Below the pieces are notes generated by a model. It searched no databases and was not told where the DNA came from. It saw only the letters and a program-made list of their open reading frames with translations. The position numbers and the translations under genes were made by a program. Shown in pieces: positions 25,334 to 38,891 of a stretch of 64,000 bases of DNA. Location of the stretch: positions 3,472,001-3,536,000 of the forward strand of contig NZ_LR590469.1 in the NCBI RefSeq assembly GCF_901472495.1. The letters run 5' to 3'. The stretch is from Yersinia enterocolitica subsp. enterocolitica (GTDB lineage: Bacteria; Pseudomonadota; Gammaproteobacteria; Enterobacterales; Enterobacteriaceae). Each line of letters begins with the position of its first letter. The stretch's first letter is position 1.

Positions 25334-26437
25334 TCAGTCTCGTTTTTCCAGTAAAACTCCACATTCCATATGATGGGTGTAAGGGAACTGATCAAATAGC
25401 GCTAATCGGCTGATTTTATGTGTGTATTGCAATTGCTCAAGGTTGGCACACAGGGTTTCTGGATTACAGGAGATATAAAGGATGCGTGGGTAGGCCTGTA
25501 CCAATTTGACGGTTTCATCATCCAACCCACTGCGCGGTGGATCGACAAAAATGGTCTCGCAGTTGTAACTAGTTAAATCAATACCCTTCAGGCGGTTAAA
25601 CTCACGTACACCTTGCATGGCCTGGGTAAACTCCTCCGCTGACATCCGGATAATTTGGACATTATCGATATGATTGGCCGCGATGTTGTATTGCGCCGCC
25701 GCGACTGACGGTTTGGCAATTTCAGTTGCCAATACCCGATCAAAATTACGCGCCAACGCCAGTGAGAAATTACCGTTGCCGCAGTACAGCTCTAATAAAT
25801 CGCCGCTGGCATGTTGGGTGACATCAATCGCCCATTCCAACATATGAATATTCACCGCCGCATTAGGTTGGGTGAAACTATTCTCAACCTGACGATAGAT
25901 CATGTCGCGCCCGGCGACTGGCAACACTTCGTCGATATAGTCGTGATCCAGCATGATTTTGGTTTTTGACGCTCGACCAATCAGTTGCAGGTCAAAGCCT
26001 TGCTCGCGCAATTGATCTCGCAGTTCCCGCGCTTTTTGCTGCCACTCTTCATCTAATGGACGGTGATACAACAAAGTGGCGAGCAGCTTGCCACTTAGGG
26101 TAGATAAGTAATCAATCTGGAACAGCTTGCGCCGCAAAATCGGCTCGGCTCTGATGGCCGTCATCAGTGCGCTCATCAAACGATTAATTAACAGACTGGC
26201 CACAGGGAATTGCTCAACCCGAATTCGCAGCTTGGTCTGTTGGTCAAACATGATGTGGTACAGGTCATCTTCATCATGCCAAACGCGGAACTCGGCTCTC
26301 ATGCGGTAATGTTCTGCTGGAGAACGGAATATTTCCGCAGCGGGCGCCTGAAACGGCGACATCATCGCCTGAAGACGGGCAGATTTTTCCGCCAATTGGT
26401 GCTCGTAGCCGTCAGTCGGCAGGATGTCAGGAGTCAT
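25334..26437 (-). CDS. trmA: tRNA (uracil-5-)-methyltransferase TrmA
   Basis: Methylates U54 of tRNA to ribothymidine with S-adenosylmethionine. 367 residues, normal. SAM-binding LELYCGNGNFSLALARNF (about residue 213), substrate motif FVDPPRSGLDDETVKL (about 297), catalytic cysteine in YISCNPETLCANL (about 325), and the catalytic glutamate near the C-terminus in HHMECGVLLEK. Start ATG at 26435-26437. Divergent from the btuB riboswitch leader. Confidence 0.97.
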   Translation of the reverse strand: MTPDILPTDGYEHQLAEKSARLQAMMSPFQAPAAEIFRSPAEHYRMRAEFRVWHDEDDLYHIMFDQQTKLRIRVEQFPVASLLINRLMSALMTAIRAEPILRRKLFQIDYLSTLSGKLLATLLYHRPLDEEWQQKARELRDQLREQGFDLQLIGRASKTKIMLDHDYIDEVLPVAGRDMIYRQVENSFTQPNAAVNIHMLEWAIDVTQHASGDLLELYCGNGNFSLALARNFDRVLATEIAKPSVAAAQYNIAANHIDNVQIIRMSAEEFTQAMQGVREFNRLKGIDLTSYNCETIFVDPPRSGLDDETVKLVQAYPRILYISCNPETLCANLEQLQYTHKISRLALFDQFPYTHHMECGVLLEKRD

Positions 26438-26580
26438 GTTTCTTCTCGTCTGGACATAATAAAAGAGGAGTATTGCTGCGGATTGTAGGGAAAGTGGCTC
26501 TGATGTCCAGTTTTGTTGTATTTATTCCTTGTAACAATAATGGAAGTCTAGACATCTATTTTACTTGATCGTAGCATTGC

Positions 26581-26790
26581 GGTCCGGCCTCAAGTTGTTA
26601 CTTAAACACCTAAGAGTTAAAAGGGAATCCGGTGTAAATCCGGAGCTGACGCGCAGCGGTAAGGGGAAGTCACGGCGATAGGTTTCAACCAGACACTGTC
26701 CGTAAGGATGGGAAGTCATCGCCCGCTCTGTTTTATTCATAGTCAGATAACAGAGATCCCAAGCCCGAAAACCTGCCGGTATACGTCGCA
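26581..26790 (+). promoter_or_regulatory. Cobalamin riboswitch in the btuB leader
   Basis: Aptamer landmarks in order: AAGGGAATCCGGTG, AATCCGGAGCTGACGCGCAGCGGTAAG, GACACTGTCCGTAAGGATGGGAAGTC and AAGCCCGAAAACCTGCCGG, the same blocks as the E. coli btuB leader. The aptamer ends about 70 bp before the btuB ATG, so control by masking the ribosome site is likely: adenosylcobalamin would lower BtuB synthesis. Boundaries are approximate. Confidence 0.93.
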
Positions 26791-26862
26791 ATATTCGTGG
26801 TCGTCGCGTACTACCGGCCATGGCTCTGCGGCATCCGCTATTTGAGTTTGGATGCTTTCTTA

Positions 26863-28761
26863 ATGACCACTAAAAATACAATCACAATAAAAAAATATAC
26901 GCTGCTCACGGCTCTCTCTGTGACAGCATTCTCTGGATGGGCGCAAGGCAACATCGCAACCGGTAATAAAGATGAAATGGTAGTTACCGCCAGCCGTTTC
27001 AAACAACCCGTTTCGACCGTATTGGCTCCTGCCGATGTGGTCACGCGCGATGATATCGACCGCTGGCAGGCGAAAAGTCTTAATGAAGTGATGCGCCGCT
27101 TTCCCGGGGTTGATATTGCACAATTCGGCGGAGTAGGTCAGGGCTCTTCTATGTATATCCGTGGCACCGAAGCCCGCCATGTCCTGATATTGATTGATGG
27201 CATTCCCCTCGCACGTACCGGTATTGTTAACAGCGTTAACCTCGATCAAATCCCTATTTCCTTAGTGCAGCGGGTTGAATATATCCGTGGGCCGCGCTCT
27301 GCTGTTTATGGTTCTGGTGCGATTGGTGGCGTCATTAACGTGATTACGCAGACAGACCAGGAAGGCGCGCAAATTAATGCTGGGATCGGCTCTAAAGGCT
27401 ATCAGCAATATGATGGCAGTGTTCGCCAGCGCTTTGGCGATACCTTGGCCACGTTAGCGGGCGGCTATCAAACCAGCAACGGATATAACATCAAACCTGA
27501 CTCACCGAACCCAATCGATAACGACCGCGATGGTTTCCGCAATAAAAACTTCTGGGCAGGGTTGGAGCATCAATTCAGCCAAGAGATATCTGGTTTTATC
27601 AGAGGTTATGGTTATACCAACAATTCTGATTACGATATTGGCAGTTTGTCGTCCCCGGCTTATAGCGGCGATGAAGAGCGGCTCTATAACCACACTTATG
27701 ATGCGGGGCTACGTTATGCTTCGGGTGCCTACTCTTCACAATTAATCGGCAGCTATCAGAAATATAAAGACTACAACTTTAGTAGCCAATATGGCCGCTA
27801 TGGTGTGGCTACCACGCTGGATAATATGGATCAGCGCAATGTGCAATGGGGCAATACTTATAGCTTTGAAAGTGGAACATTGAGCGCGGGCCTTGACTGG
27901 CAGCAACAGCGTTTGACCTCATCTAGTCAGACCATCTCTGATACTTATAAGCGGGATAACACCGGTTTATACCTTAGCGGACAGCAGAAAATCGGCAATG
28001 TGACATTAGAAGCTTCTGGCCGTGGCGATAAGGATGAGCAATTTGGCTGGCATGAAACATGGCAAACCGCGGCGGGCTGGGAGTTCGTTCCTGACTATCG
28101 CGTGACCCTCTCTTATGGCACTGGCTTCCTGGCCCCGTCTCTGGGGCAGCAATATGGTTCGCAGCGCTTTGACATCATATCCAACAGTGACCTTAAACCG
28201 GAAGAATCCCGCCAATGGGAAGCCGGTTTAGAAGGGGTGACCGGGCCACTTGACTGGCGTTTGTCTGCTTATCACAACAAAATTGAAAACCTGATTGATT
28301 ACTCTTTTGATAATTCAATATTCAAAGGGCATTACTACAATGTCAATTCCGCGACCATAAAAGGTGTGGAATGGACGGGTAATCTCACTACCGGCATATT
28401 TACACACGGAGTCACGCTGCAATACATTGACCCGCGTAATGATCTGAATAATGAGGTATTAGCTCGCCGTTCTAAACAACAGGCGAAGTATCAGTTAGAT
28501 TGGACGATGTTTAACCTTGATATTGATATCTCTTATCAGTATTACGGTAAACGTTATGACAATAGCACCTCAGCTTATAGCTCGACTCAGCGTGAATTGT
28601 CGAGTTACAGCACAGTAGACGTTTCAGCGGGCTATCCGGTTACTTCTCATCTAACAGTTCGTGGTAGAATTGCCAACCTGTTTGATAAAGAATACGAAAC
28701 GGCTTATGGCTATAAAACCGCTGGACGAGAGTATTACCTCACGGGAAGCTATAACTTCTAA
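26863..28761 (+). CDS. btuB: Vitamin B12 outer-membrane receptor BtuB
   Basis: TonB-dependent transporter for cobalamins. 632 residues from the ATG at 26863 (MTTKNTITIKKYTLL). Signal peptide to about residue 30 (SGWAQG), TonB box DEMVVTASRF at about 36-45, plug domain with FPGVDIAQFGGVGQGSSMYIRG and RVEYIRGPRSAVYGSGAIGG, then a 22-strand barrel ending in YLTGSYNF with the terminal aromatic residue needed for assembly. Controlled by the upstream riboswitch. murI begins inside its last codons. Confidence 0.96.
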   Translation: MTTKNTITIKKYTLLTALSVTAFSGWAQGNIATGNKDEMVVTASRFKQPVSTVLAPADVVTRDDIDRWQAKSLNEVMRRFPGVDIAQFGGVGQGSSMYIRGTEARHVLILIDGIPLARTGIVNSVNLDQIPISLVQRVEYIRGPRSAVYGSGAIGGVINVITQTDQEGAQINAGIGSKGYQQYDGSVRQRFGDTLATLAGGYQTSNGYNIKPDSPNPIDNDRDGFRNKNFWAGLEHQFSQEISGFIRGYGYTNNSDYDIGSLSSPAYSGDEERLYNHTYDAGLRYASGAYSSQLIGSYQKYKDYNFSSQYGRYGVATTLDNMDQRNVQWGNTYSFESGTLSAGLDWQQQRLTSSSQTISDTYKRDNTGLYLSGQQKIGNVTLEASGRGDKDEQFGWHETWQTAAGWEFVPDYRVTLSYGTGFLAPSLGQQYGSQRFDIISNSDLKPEESRQWEAGLEGVTGPLDWRLSAYHNKIENLIDYSFDNSIFKGHYYNVNSATIKGVEWTGNLTTGIFTHGVTLQYIDPRNDLNNEVLARRSKQQAKYQLDWTMFNLDIDISYQYYGKRYDNSTSAYSSTQRELSSYSTVDVSAGYPVTSHLTVRGRIANLFDKEYETAYGYKTAGREYYLTGSYNF

Positions 28762-29569
28762 GGCTGATACTGCTCCTCGCCCGACAGCGCTGATTTTTGA
28801 CTCAGGTGTTGGCGGGCTGTCTGTCTATCAGGAGATTCGGCAATTGCTGCCGGATCTCCACTATATATATGCTTTCGACAACGTCGCGTTCCCTTATGGG
28901 GAGAAGTCCGGCGAATTTATTGTTGAGCGCGTATTGGAAATTGTCACCGCAGTACAACAGCGCCACCCGCTAGCTATCGTGGTTATCGCCTGTAACACGG
29001 CCAGTACGGTCTCCCTTCCTGCTTTACGTGAACGTTTTACCTTCCCGGTTGTGGGGGTGGTTCCGGCCATCAAACCTGCGGTACGGCTCACACGTAATGG
29101 TGTTGTCGGCCTGTTGGCCACTCGTGGCACAGTTCATGCTTCTTATACCCAGGATTTGATCGAGCGCTTTGCGACAGACTGCAAAATTGAGTTACTGGGA
29201 TCATCTGAGCTGGTGGAGTTGGCGGAAACCAAGTTACATGGTGGTGTTGTTCCGAAGGAAGCATTAAAGAAAATCCTTCATCCGTGGCTCGCCATGCGTG
29301 AACCGCCAGATACCATCGTTTTAGGTTGCACCCATTTTCCTCTATTAACTGAAGAGTTAGCGCAAGTGTTGCCAGAAGGCACCCGCATGGTCGATTCCGG
29401 CGCTGCAATTGCTCGCCGTACTGCCTGGCTTATCTCTTCTCAAGAAAATGTGATTTCTTCCGATGAAGAAAACATCGCGTATTGCATGGCACTGAATGCG
29501 GATACTGACGCTTTATTGCCCGTTTTGCAGGGTTATGGCTTTCCATCGCTGGAAAAACTGCCAATTTAA
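28706..29569 (+). CDS. murI: Glutamate racemase MurI
   Basis: Makes D-glutamate for peptidoglycan. 287 residues from the ATG at 28706 (MAIKPLDESIT); this start overlaps btuB by 56 bp, as in other enterobacteria. The racemase cysteines are present: VIACNTASTVSLP (about residue 92) and VLGCTHFPLLTEEL (about 203); the N-terminal IFDSGVGGLSVYQEI binds the substrate. A short upstream in-frame ATG/GTG inside btuB is possible but less conserved. The rrn promoters start about 50 bp downstream. Confidence 0.94.
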   Translation: MAIKPLDESITSREAITSKADTAPRPTALIFDSGVGGLSVYQEIRQLLPDLHYIYAFDNVAFPYGEKSGEFIVERVLEIVTAVQQRHPLAIVVIACNTASTVSLPALRERFTFPVVGVVPAIKPAVRLTRNGVVGLLATRGTVHASYTQDLIERFATDCKIELLGSSELVELAETKLHGGVVPKEALKKILHPWLAMREPPDTIVLGCTHFPLLTEELAQVLPEGTRMVDSGAAIARRTAWLISSQENVISSDEENIAYCMALNADTDALLPVLQGYGFPSLEKLPI

Positions 29570-29620
29570 CGGCGTTTTGACTAAAGAATCAGCGGTTGAG
29601 ATTTTTTTTGAAATTAGGGG

Positions 29621-29648
29621 TTGCAGGCTGTCAGGAACTCCCTATAAT
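29621..29648 (+). promoter_or_regulatory. rrn promoter P1
   Basis: -35 TTGCAG (29621-29626) and -10 TATAAT (29643-29648), 16-bp spacer, followed by the GC-rich discriminator GCGCCTCC typical of stringently controlled rRNA promoters. The A/T run AGATTTTTTTTGAAATTA just upstream would serve as an UP element. Confidence 0.85.
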
Positions 29649-29740
29649 GCGCCTCCACTGACCGGGAACAACGAAACAGACTTCGCCGGGTCAGGAAGAG
29701 AAATGATTGAGTTTGACTTCGAAAGAAACCAAATAAACTC

Positions 29741-29768
29741 TTGACTCTTCAGCGGGAAAGCGTATTAT
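29741..29768 (+). promoter_or_regulatory. rrn promoter P2
   Basis: -35 TTGACT (29741-29746) and -10 TATTAT (29763-29768) with a 16-bp spacer, about 120 bp after P1 as in E. coli rrn operons. The rest of 29570-30018 is the rRNA leader. Confidence 0.8.
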
Positions 29769-29819
29769 CTGCCTCCCGCGTTACCGTAAGATTCGCCGCA
29801 AGGCAAACGGGTAACGAAC

Positions 29820-29831
29820 GCTCTTTAACAA
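29820..29831 (+). promoter_or_regulatory. boxA antitermination site in the 16S leader
   Basis: GCTCTTTAACAA is the classic boxA at which NusB/NusE load on rRNA transcripts. A second copy precedes the 23S gene. Confidence 0.85.
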
Positions 29832-30018
29832 TTTATCAGACAATCTGTGTGGGCACTCGCAAGACGATATCGAAGCCTGTTTCGGCAGGCAGAAGCAATA
29901 TCAAAGTCTTGAAGAGTGACCAAAGCAGTACACATTTGAACTTCGGTTCGAATGCATATTTGCAGAAAGTAATCTTTGAGCATCGCTATGTTAACTCATA
30001 GCAAATCAAACAAATCTT

Positions 30019-31561
<1,543 letters not shown>

Positions 31562-31662
31562 CCTCAGATACGCATTGCGTAGTGTCCACACAGATTGTCT
31601 GATAGAAAGTAACGAGCAAATAAGGCCGGGCTGAGAGATTAGTCGGGCTTTAGTACCTTGTT

Positions 31663-31739
<77 letters not shown>

Positions 31740-31849
31740 ACTCATCCTCATACTGTGTGACAGACACACTCGTTTATACCCATAAACGTCGCGTGACTGC
31801 GCCTGGTCTGAGAATGAGTTATGCCGATAAGGTATTTTGCTTTTTATAT

Positions 31850-31925
31850 GGGGCTATAGCTCAGCTGGGAGAGCGCCTGCCTTGCACGCAGGAGGTCAGC
31901 GGTTCGATCCCGCTTAGCTCCACCA
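31850..31925 (+). tRNA. tRNA-Ala (TGC anticodon)
   Basis: 76 bp starting GGGGCTATAGCTCAGC, anticodon loop CTTGCAC, T arm GGTTCGATCCC and encoded CCA end. Second tRNA of the rRNA spacer. Confidence 0.97.
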
Positions 31926-31984
31926 TATAAAGAAACTATTTCAAAATGTACTGCGGTCGCAAGACACAGTGTGTTGTGAAATAT

Positions 31985-31997
31985 TGCTCTTTAACAA
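31985..31997 (+). promoter_or_regulatory. boxA before the 23S gene
   Basis: TGCTCTTTAACAA repeats the leader boxA. The remainder of the spacer 31926-32271 carries the sequence that pairs around the 23S ends for RNase III processing; I see no further gene in it. Confidence 0.8.
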
Positions 31998-32271
31998 TCT
32001 GGAACAAGCTGAAAATTGAAACAATACAGCTGAAACTTATCTCTCCGTAGAAGTACTGAGATAAGGATTAACCTGTATTAGAGTCTCTCAAATAATTGCA
32101 ATGCCAATGTGTTTGTCATTGTTGCAGTGTGAGCGAGAAGATACTCAGCAAGGCGTACAGCGCACAGCAACCGGAGTGAACGCTACGTTCATGAGGATTG
32201 CGCGCACTGCACAACGACGCAGAGTGTGTTCGTAGCCACACCAATAAAGAAGAAACATCTTTGGGTTGTGA

Positions 32272-35265
<2,994 letters not shown>

Positions 35266-35381
35266 ACAACACCAAAGGTGTTTTGTATTTGAGAGATAGA
35301 TATTGATTTTCAGCGAATGTTCCGAGATTGGGCTGGCTGGCTGTGTGAAAGATTGCATAGCGGGTTAGTTTAGACAGAATT

Positions 35382-35501
35382 TGCCTGGCGGCCATAGCGC
35401 GGTGGACCCACCTGAATCCATGCCGAACTCAGAAGTGAAACGCCGTAGCGCCGATGGTAGTGTGGGGTCTCCCCATGCGAGAGTAGGACACTGCCAGGCA
35501 T
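35382..35501 (+). rRNA. 5S ribosomal RNA
   Basis: 120 bp from TGCCTGGCGGCCATAGC to ACTGCCAGGCAT; the ends pair as expected and the CCGAACTCAGAAGTGAAACG segment is conserved. Confidence 0.97.
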
Positions 35502-35624
35502 CAAACACGAGTTATCAGAATGACATCTGGTAACTGACAAAATCGCGATGAGCGGTTTTGCACAGCGAGGAGCGCTGGTCCTGTAAAGGATGGGTATCAG
35601 GAAGATACACGTAAAAGAATCGGT

Positions 35625-35701
35625 GGAGCGGTAGTTCAGTTGGTTAGAATACCTGCCTGTCACGCAGGGGGTCGCGGGTTCGAGCCCCGTCCGTTCCGCC
35701 A
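35625..35701 (+). tRNA. tRNA-Asp (GTC anticodon)
   Basis: 77 bp starting GGAGCGGTAGTTCAGT, anticodon loop CTGTCAC, T arm GGTTCGAGCCC and encoded CCA end. Distal tRNA of the rrn operon. Confidence 0.97.
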
Positions 35702-35754
35702 CTTATTTAAATTATGCCTGCTTATTTTAGCAGGCATAATGTTAAGCGTTATTT

Positions 35755-35830
35755 AGGGGCGTAGCTCAGTTGGTAGAGCACCGGTCTCCAAAACCGGGTG
35801 TCGCGAGTTCGAGTCTCTCCGCCCCTGCCA
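35755..35830 (+). tRNA. tRNA-Trp (CCA anticodon)
   Basis: 76 bp starting AGGGGCGTAGCTCAGT, anticodon loop CTCCAAA, T arm AGTTCGAGTCT and encoded CCA end. Last gene of the rrn operon, as in E. coli rrnC. Confidence 0.97.
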
Positions 35831-35838
35831 TATAAATA

Positions 35839-35867
35839 ACCCTTCGCGAAAGCGAGGGGTTTTTTTA
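35839..35867 (+). terminator. rrn operon terminator
   Basis: ACCCTTCGC-GAAA-GCGAGGGGT followed by six T, nine bases after tRNA-Trp. The next 480 bp (35868-36348) up to ytfQ hold no gene I can support, only A+T-rich sequence that should carry the ytfQ promoter. A partial CRP-like half site TGTGACGCTGCTCATT occurs at about 36130. Confidence 0.9.
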
Positions 35868-36348
35868 TGTCGAAATAATCGTTTAGTTCGATTTTCATAC
35901 ATATTATCTAACTCTTTTTGCGTATTATCCCCCGTTTTAGCTAACATCTATTTGAATTTCACATCAGAAATCTCCATTTATCCTGCCAACTCACAAATCC
36001 CCATTACTTCACTAACCACTCTTATTAGTCATTTTTTTCATTAAAATCCTGCTGCCCTATAGAAAGGTAACGTTCCCAATCCATGCCTATTCAGCTGAAT
36101 TTATGTACAAAATGATTGTTATTCTATGGTGTGACGCTGCTCATTATTACTTTCACAAAATGTACTAAAACTAATTAACATTTTATCTATCAGGAAGCTC
36201 ACCTTAGAAAACATCATGTATCTTGAGAACAACATTATCTGCAAATTGGCCGAAATTCAGCGCAATCAATGTTCTGAATGATTATATGAACTGTTCTTTA
36301 GAATAGTAATGAGTCAGCGGCTCGACGATGGCAAGTGAGGAGATAAAT

Positions 36349-37305
36349 ATGTACAGGCGTTTACTGTTAGCAGCTGCTGTGACAGCAGCAATGTGTAGTG
36401 CAGTCCAGGCAGCTCCGTTAGTCGTGGGGTTTTCTCAAATAGGTTCCGAGTCCGGTTGGCGTTCTGCGGAGACTAAGGTTTCTAAACAAGAAGCGGAGAA
36501 ACGCGGAATAACATTAAAAATCGCGGATGCCCAGCAAAAACAAGAAAACCAAATCAAAGCGGTCAGATCATTTATTGCTCAGGGTGTTGATGCCATTTTT
36601 ATTGCTCCTGTGGTGGCAACCGGTTGGACGCCAGTGTTACAGGAAGCAAAAGAAGCCAAAATCCCCGTATTCCTGCTTGATCGTATGATTGAGGTGAATG
36701 ACCCCTCTTTATATACAGCGGCAGTGGCTTCGGACAGTGTATATGAAGGTAAGGTTGCAGGTGAATGGTTGTTGAAAGATGTGGCAGGCAAACCCTGTAA
36801 TGTGGTTGAACTCCAAGGCACTGTCGGTTCCAGTGTGGCCATTAACCGCAAAAAAGGTTTTGCTGATGGAATTGCTTCTGCACCGAATGTGAAAATAATT
36901 CGATCTCAATCAGGGGATTTCACACGCAGTAAAGGCAAAGAGGTTATGGAAAGCTTTATCAAAGCAGAGCAAAACGGCAAAAATATCTGCGCCGTTTATG
37001 CACATAACGATGATATGGCAATTGGTGCCATTCAAGCTATTAAAGAAGCGGGCTTGAAGCCTGGCTCCGAAATCAAAATTGTTTCTATCGATGGTGTTCC
37101 AGATATCTTCAAAGCAATGAGCAGTGGTGAAGCGAATGCCACCGTTGAATTAACACCGAATATGGCCGGCCCAGCTTTTGATGCATTAATTGCATTGAAG
37201 AAAGATGGCACTCAACCACCTAAGTTTATACAGACCGAATCACGTTTATTACAGCCCGATACGGCTAAACAGGAATATGAATCCAAGAAGAGCCTGGGTT
37301 ATTGA
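36349..37305 (+). CDS. ytfQ: Galactofuranose ABC transporter periplasmic binding protein YtfQ
   Basis: Periplasmic sugar-binding protein of the YtfQRT-YjfF importer, which in E. coli takes up galactofuranose. 318 residues from the ATG at 36349, with ribosome site GAGGAG; an in-frame ATG 21 bp upstream lacks one. Signal peptide to about residue 22 (SAVQA|APLVVGF). It has the LacI/ribose-binding fold: VGFSQIGSESGWRSAETKV, FIAPVVATGW, LLDRM, AHNDDMAIGAI and VSIDGVPDIFKAM. Followed by a hairpin and then the ATPase and two permease genes. Confidence 0.92.
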   Translation: MYRRLLLAAAVTAAMCSAVQAAPLVVGFSQIGSESGWRSAETKVSKQEAEKRGITLKIADAQQKQENQIKAVRSFIAQGVDAIFIAPVVATGWTPVLQEAKEAKIPVFLLDRMIEVNDPSLYTAAVASDSVYEGKVAGEWLLKDVAGKPCNVVELQGTVGSSVAINRKKGFADGIASAPNVKIIRSQSGDFTRSKGKEVMESFIKAEQNGKNICAVYAHNDDMAIGAIQAIKEAGLKPGSEIKIVSIDGVPDIFKAMSSGEANATVELTPNMAGPAFDALIALKKDGTQPPKFIQTESRLLQPDTAKQEYESKKSLGY

Positions 37306-37310
37306 TTTAA

Positions 37311-37336
37311 AAGGCGGGATTTGTCCCGCCTGCTTT
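37311..37336 (+). other. Hairpin between ytfQ and ytfR
   Basis: GGCGGG-ATTTGT-CCCGCC with a short run TGCTTTC after it. Placed right after the binding-protein gene, it probably acts as a stability element or partial terminator that gives more binding protein than membrane parts. Confidence 0.65.
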
Positions 37337-37389
37337 CGTCACCTGTATTTGGGCAATATCTGAGTCGTTTTTGAACATGGGTACATCTG

Positions 37390-38880
37390 ATGGAAACACT
37401 GCTAGAAGTCCGTGGCTTGTCAGTTGAATTTCCTGGTGTTAAGGCATTGGATTCTGTTGATTTCTCTTTGCAGCGTGGTGAAGTTGTGGCTTTGCTGGGC
37501 GAGAATGGCGCAGGAAAATCGACGTTAATTAAAGCATTAACCGGGGTCTATAAACGGGCCGCCGGCGAAGTCTATTTAGATAGTGTAGCCATTTGTCCTA
37601 TTGATACAGCAGATGCCCAAAAAATGGGTATTGGTACAGTTTATCAAGAGGTCAATTTACTCCCCAATATCTCTATTGCAGCAAATCTATTTATTGGCCG
37701 TGAACCATTGCGTTGGGGATTAATTGATCATCGCGCGATGAATCAGCAAGCAACAAAATTACTGAAAGGCTATGGTCTGGAGCTGGATGTTCAGCGGCCT
37801 TTGGCTGATTTCTCTATTGCAATACAACAGATTGTTGCGATTGCTCGGGCAGTTGATCTATCCGCTAAGGTATTGATTCTGGATGAGCCGACGGCAAGTT
37901 TGGATGCTAAAGAAGTCAGTATGTTATTGGATATTTTGCGACAGTTGCGTGATCAGGGTATTGGTATGGTTTTCGTGACTCACTTCCTCGATCAAGTTTA
38001 TCGGATCAGTGACCGTATTACTGTTTTGCGTAATGGCAAGCTCGTCGGCACAAAAAACACTACAGAACTTCCTCGCATTGAATTGGTTCAGATGATGTTA
38101 GGCCATAGCTTTGATGAACAATTATTAAAACGTGGTGAACATAATATTGCGGTAAGCAACCCATTAGTTGAATTCAAAAACTATAGTCGGCGAGGTGTCG
38201 TGGAGAACTTCGATTTATCTGTTTCTCCGGGGGAAATTGTCGGTCTGGCCGGGCTATTAGGCTCGGGTCGCACGGAAACTGCACAGTTAATTTTCGGTGT
38301 CACCACACCTGATACTGGCGAAGCCAAAATTCAGGGCAAGCCGGTTAAGATTAGAACGCCACGAAAAGCGTCGAGATATGGTTTTGGTTATTGCCCAGAA
38401 GATCGTAAAACTGACGGCATTGTGGGGGCCGCGACGGTACGAGAAAACATTATTTTGGCCCTACAGGCCCAGCGCGGGTGGTTGAGGCCAATTTCCATAC
38501 GTGAACAAACCCAAATTGCAGAGGATTTTATCCAGCAATTAGGTATCCGCACTCCAGGCCCTGAGCAGCAAATTCAATATCTCTCTGGTGGAAACCAGCA
38601 AAAAGTATTATTAGCCCGCTGGTTGGCCACAAAACCTCGCTTTTTGATTTTAGATGAACCGACCCGAGGCATTGATGTGGGAGCGCATGCAGAGATTATT
38701 CGCTTAATTGAAAAGCTGTGCAATGAGGGGCTGGCGCTATTAATTATCTCTTCCGAATTAGAGGAATTGGCTGGTTACGCCGATCGCGTCATTGTTTTGC
38801 GAGATCGTCGTCATATTGCACAACTTGGTCACGATGAGATTTCTGTTCCTGCCATCATGCAGGCGATCGCGGTGCAATAA
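37390..38880 (+). CDS. ytfR: Galactofuranose ABC transporter ATPase YtfR
   Basis: Cytoplasmic ATPase with two fused nucleotide-binding domains, as in ribose/galactose-type importers. 496 residues. First domain: Walker A LGENGAGKST (about residue 36), Walker B LILDEPTASLD (about 160). Second domain: degenerate P-loop GLLGSGRTE (about 287), signature LSGGNQQKVLLARWL (about 399), Walker B FLILDEPTRGID. Powers uptake through YtfT and YjfF. ytfT follows 11 bp downstream. Confidence 0.94.
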   Translation: METLLEVRGLSVEFPGVKALDSVDFSLQRGEVVALLGENGAGKSTLIKALTGVYKRAAGEVYLDSVAICPIDTADAQKMGIGTVYQEVNLLPNISIAANLFIGREPLRWGLIDHRAMNQQATKLLKGYGLELDVQRPLADFSIAIQQIVAIARAVDLSAKVLILDEPTASLDAKEVSMLLDILRQLRDQGIGMVFVTHFLDQVYRISDRITVLRNGKLVGTKNTTELPRIELVQMMLGHSFDEQLLKRGEHNIAVSNPLVEFKNYSRRGVVENFDLSVSPGEIVGLAGLLGSGRTETAQLIFGVTTPDTGEAKIQGKPVKIRTPRKASRYGFGYCPEDRKTDGIVGAATVRENIILALQAQRGWLRPISIREQTQIAEDFIQQLGIRTPGPEQQIQYLSGGNQQKVLLARWLATKPRFLILDEPTRGIDVGAHAEIIRLIEKLCNEGLALLIISSELEELAGYADRVIVLRDRRHIAQLGHDEISVPAIMQAIAVQ

Positions 38881-38891
38881 GGAGTTACCTC

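Noticed and set aside
29496..30001. Two plus-strand frames of 80-86 codons between murI and 16S
   Set aside because: They overlap the end of murI, the rrn P1/P2 promoters and boxA; no ribosome site or protein-like sequence.
35370..35702. Open frame on the minus strand across 5S and tRNA-Asp (AERTGLEPATPCVTGRY...)
   Set aside because: It is the reverse strand of the 5S and tRNA-Asp genes; such frames are well-known spurious calls.
35753..35947. Minus-strand frame over tRNA-Trp (GRRDSNSRHPVLETGALPTELRP)
   Set aside because: Antisense of the tRNA and its terminator; a common annotation artefact.
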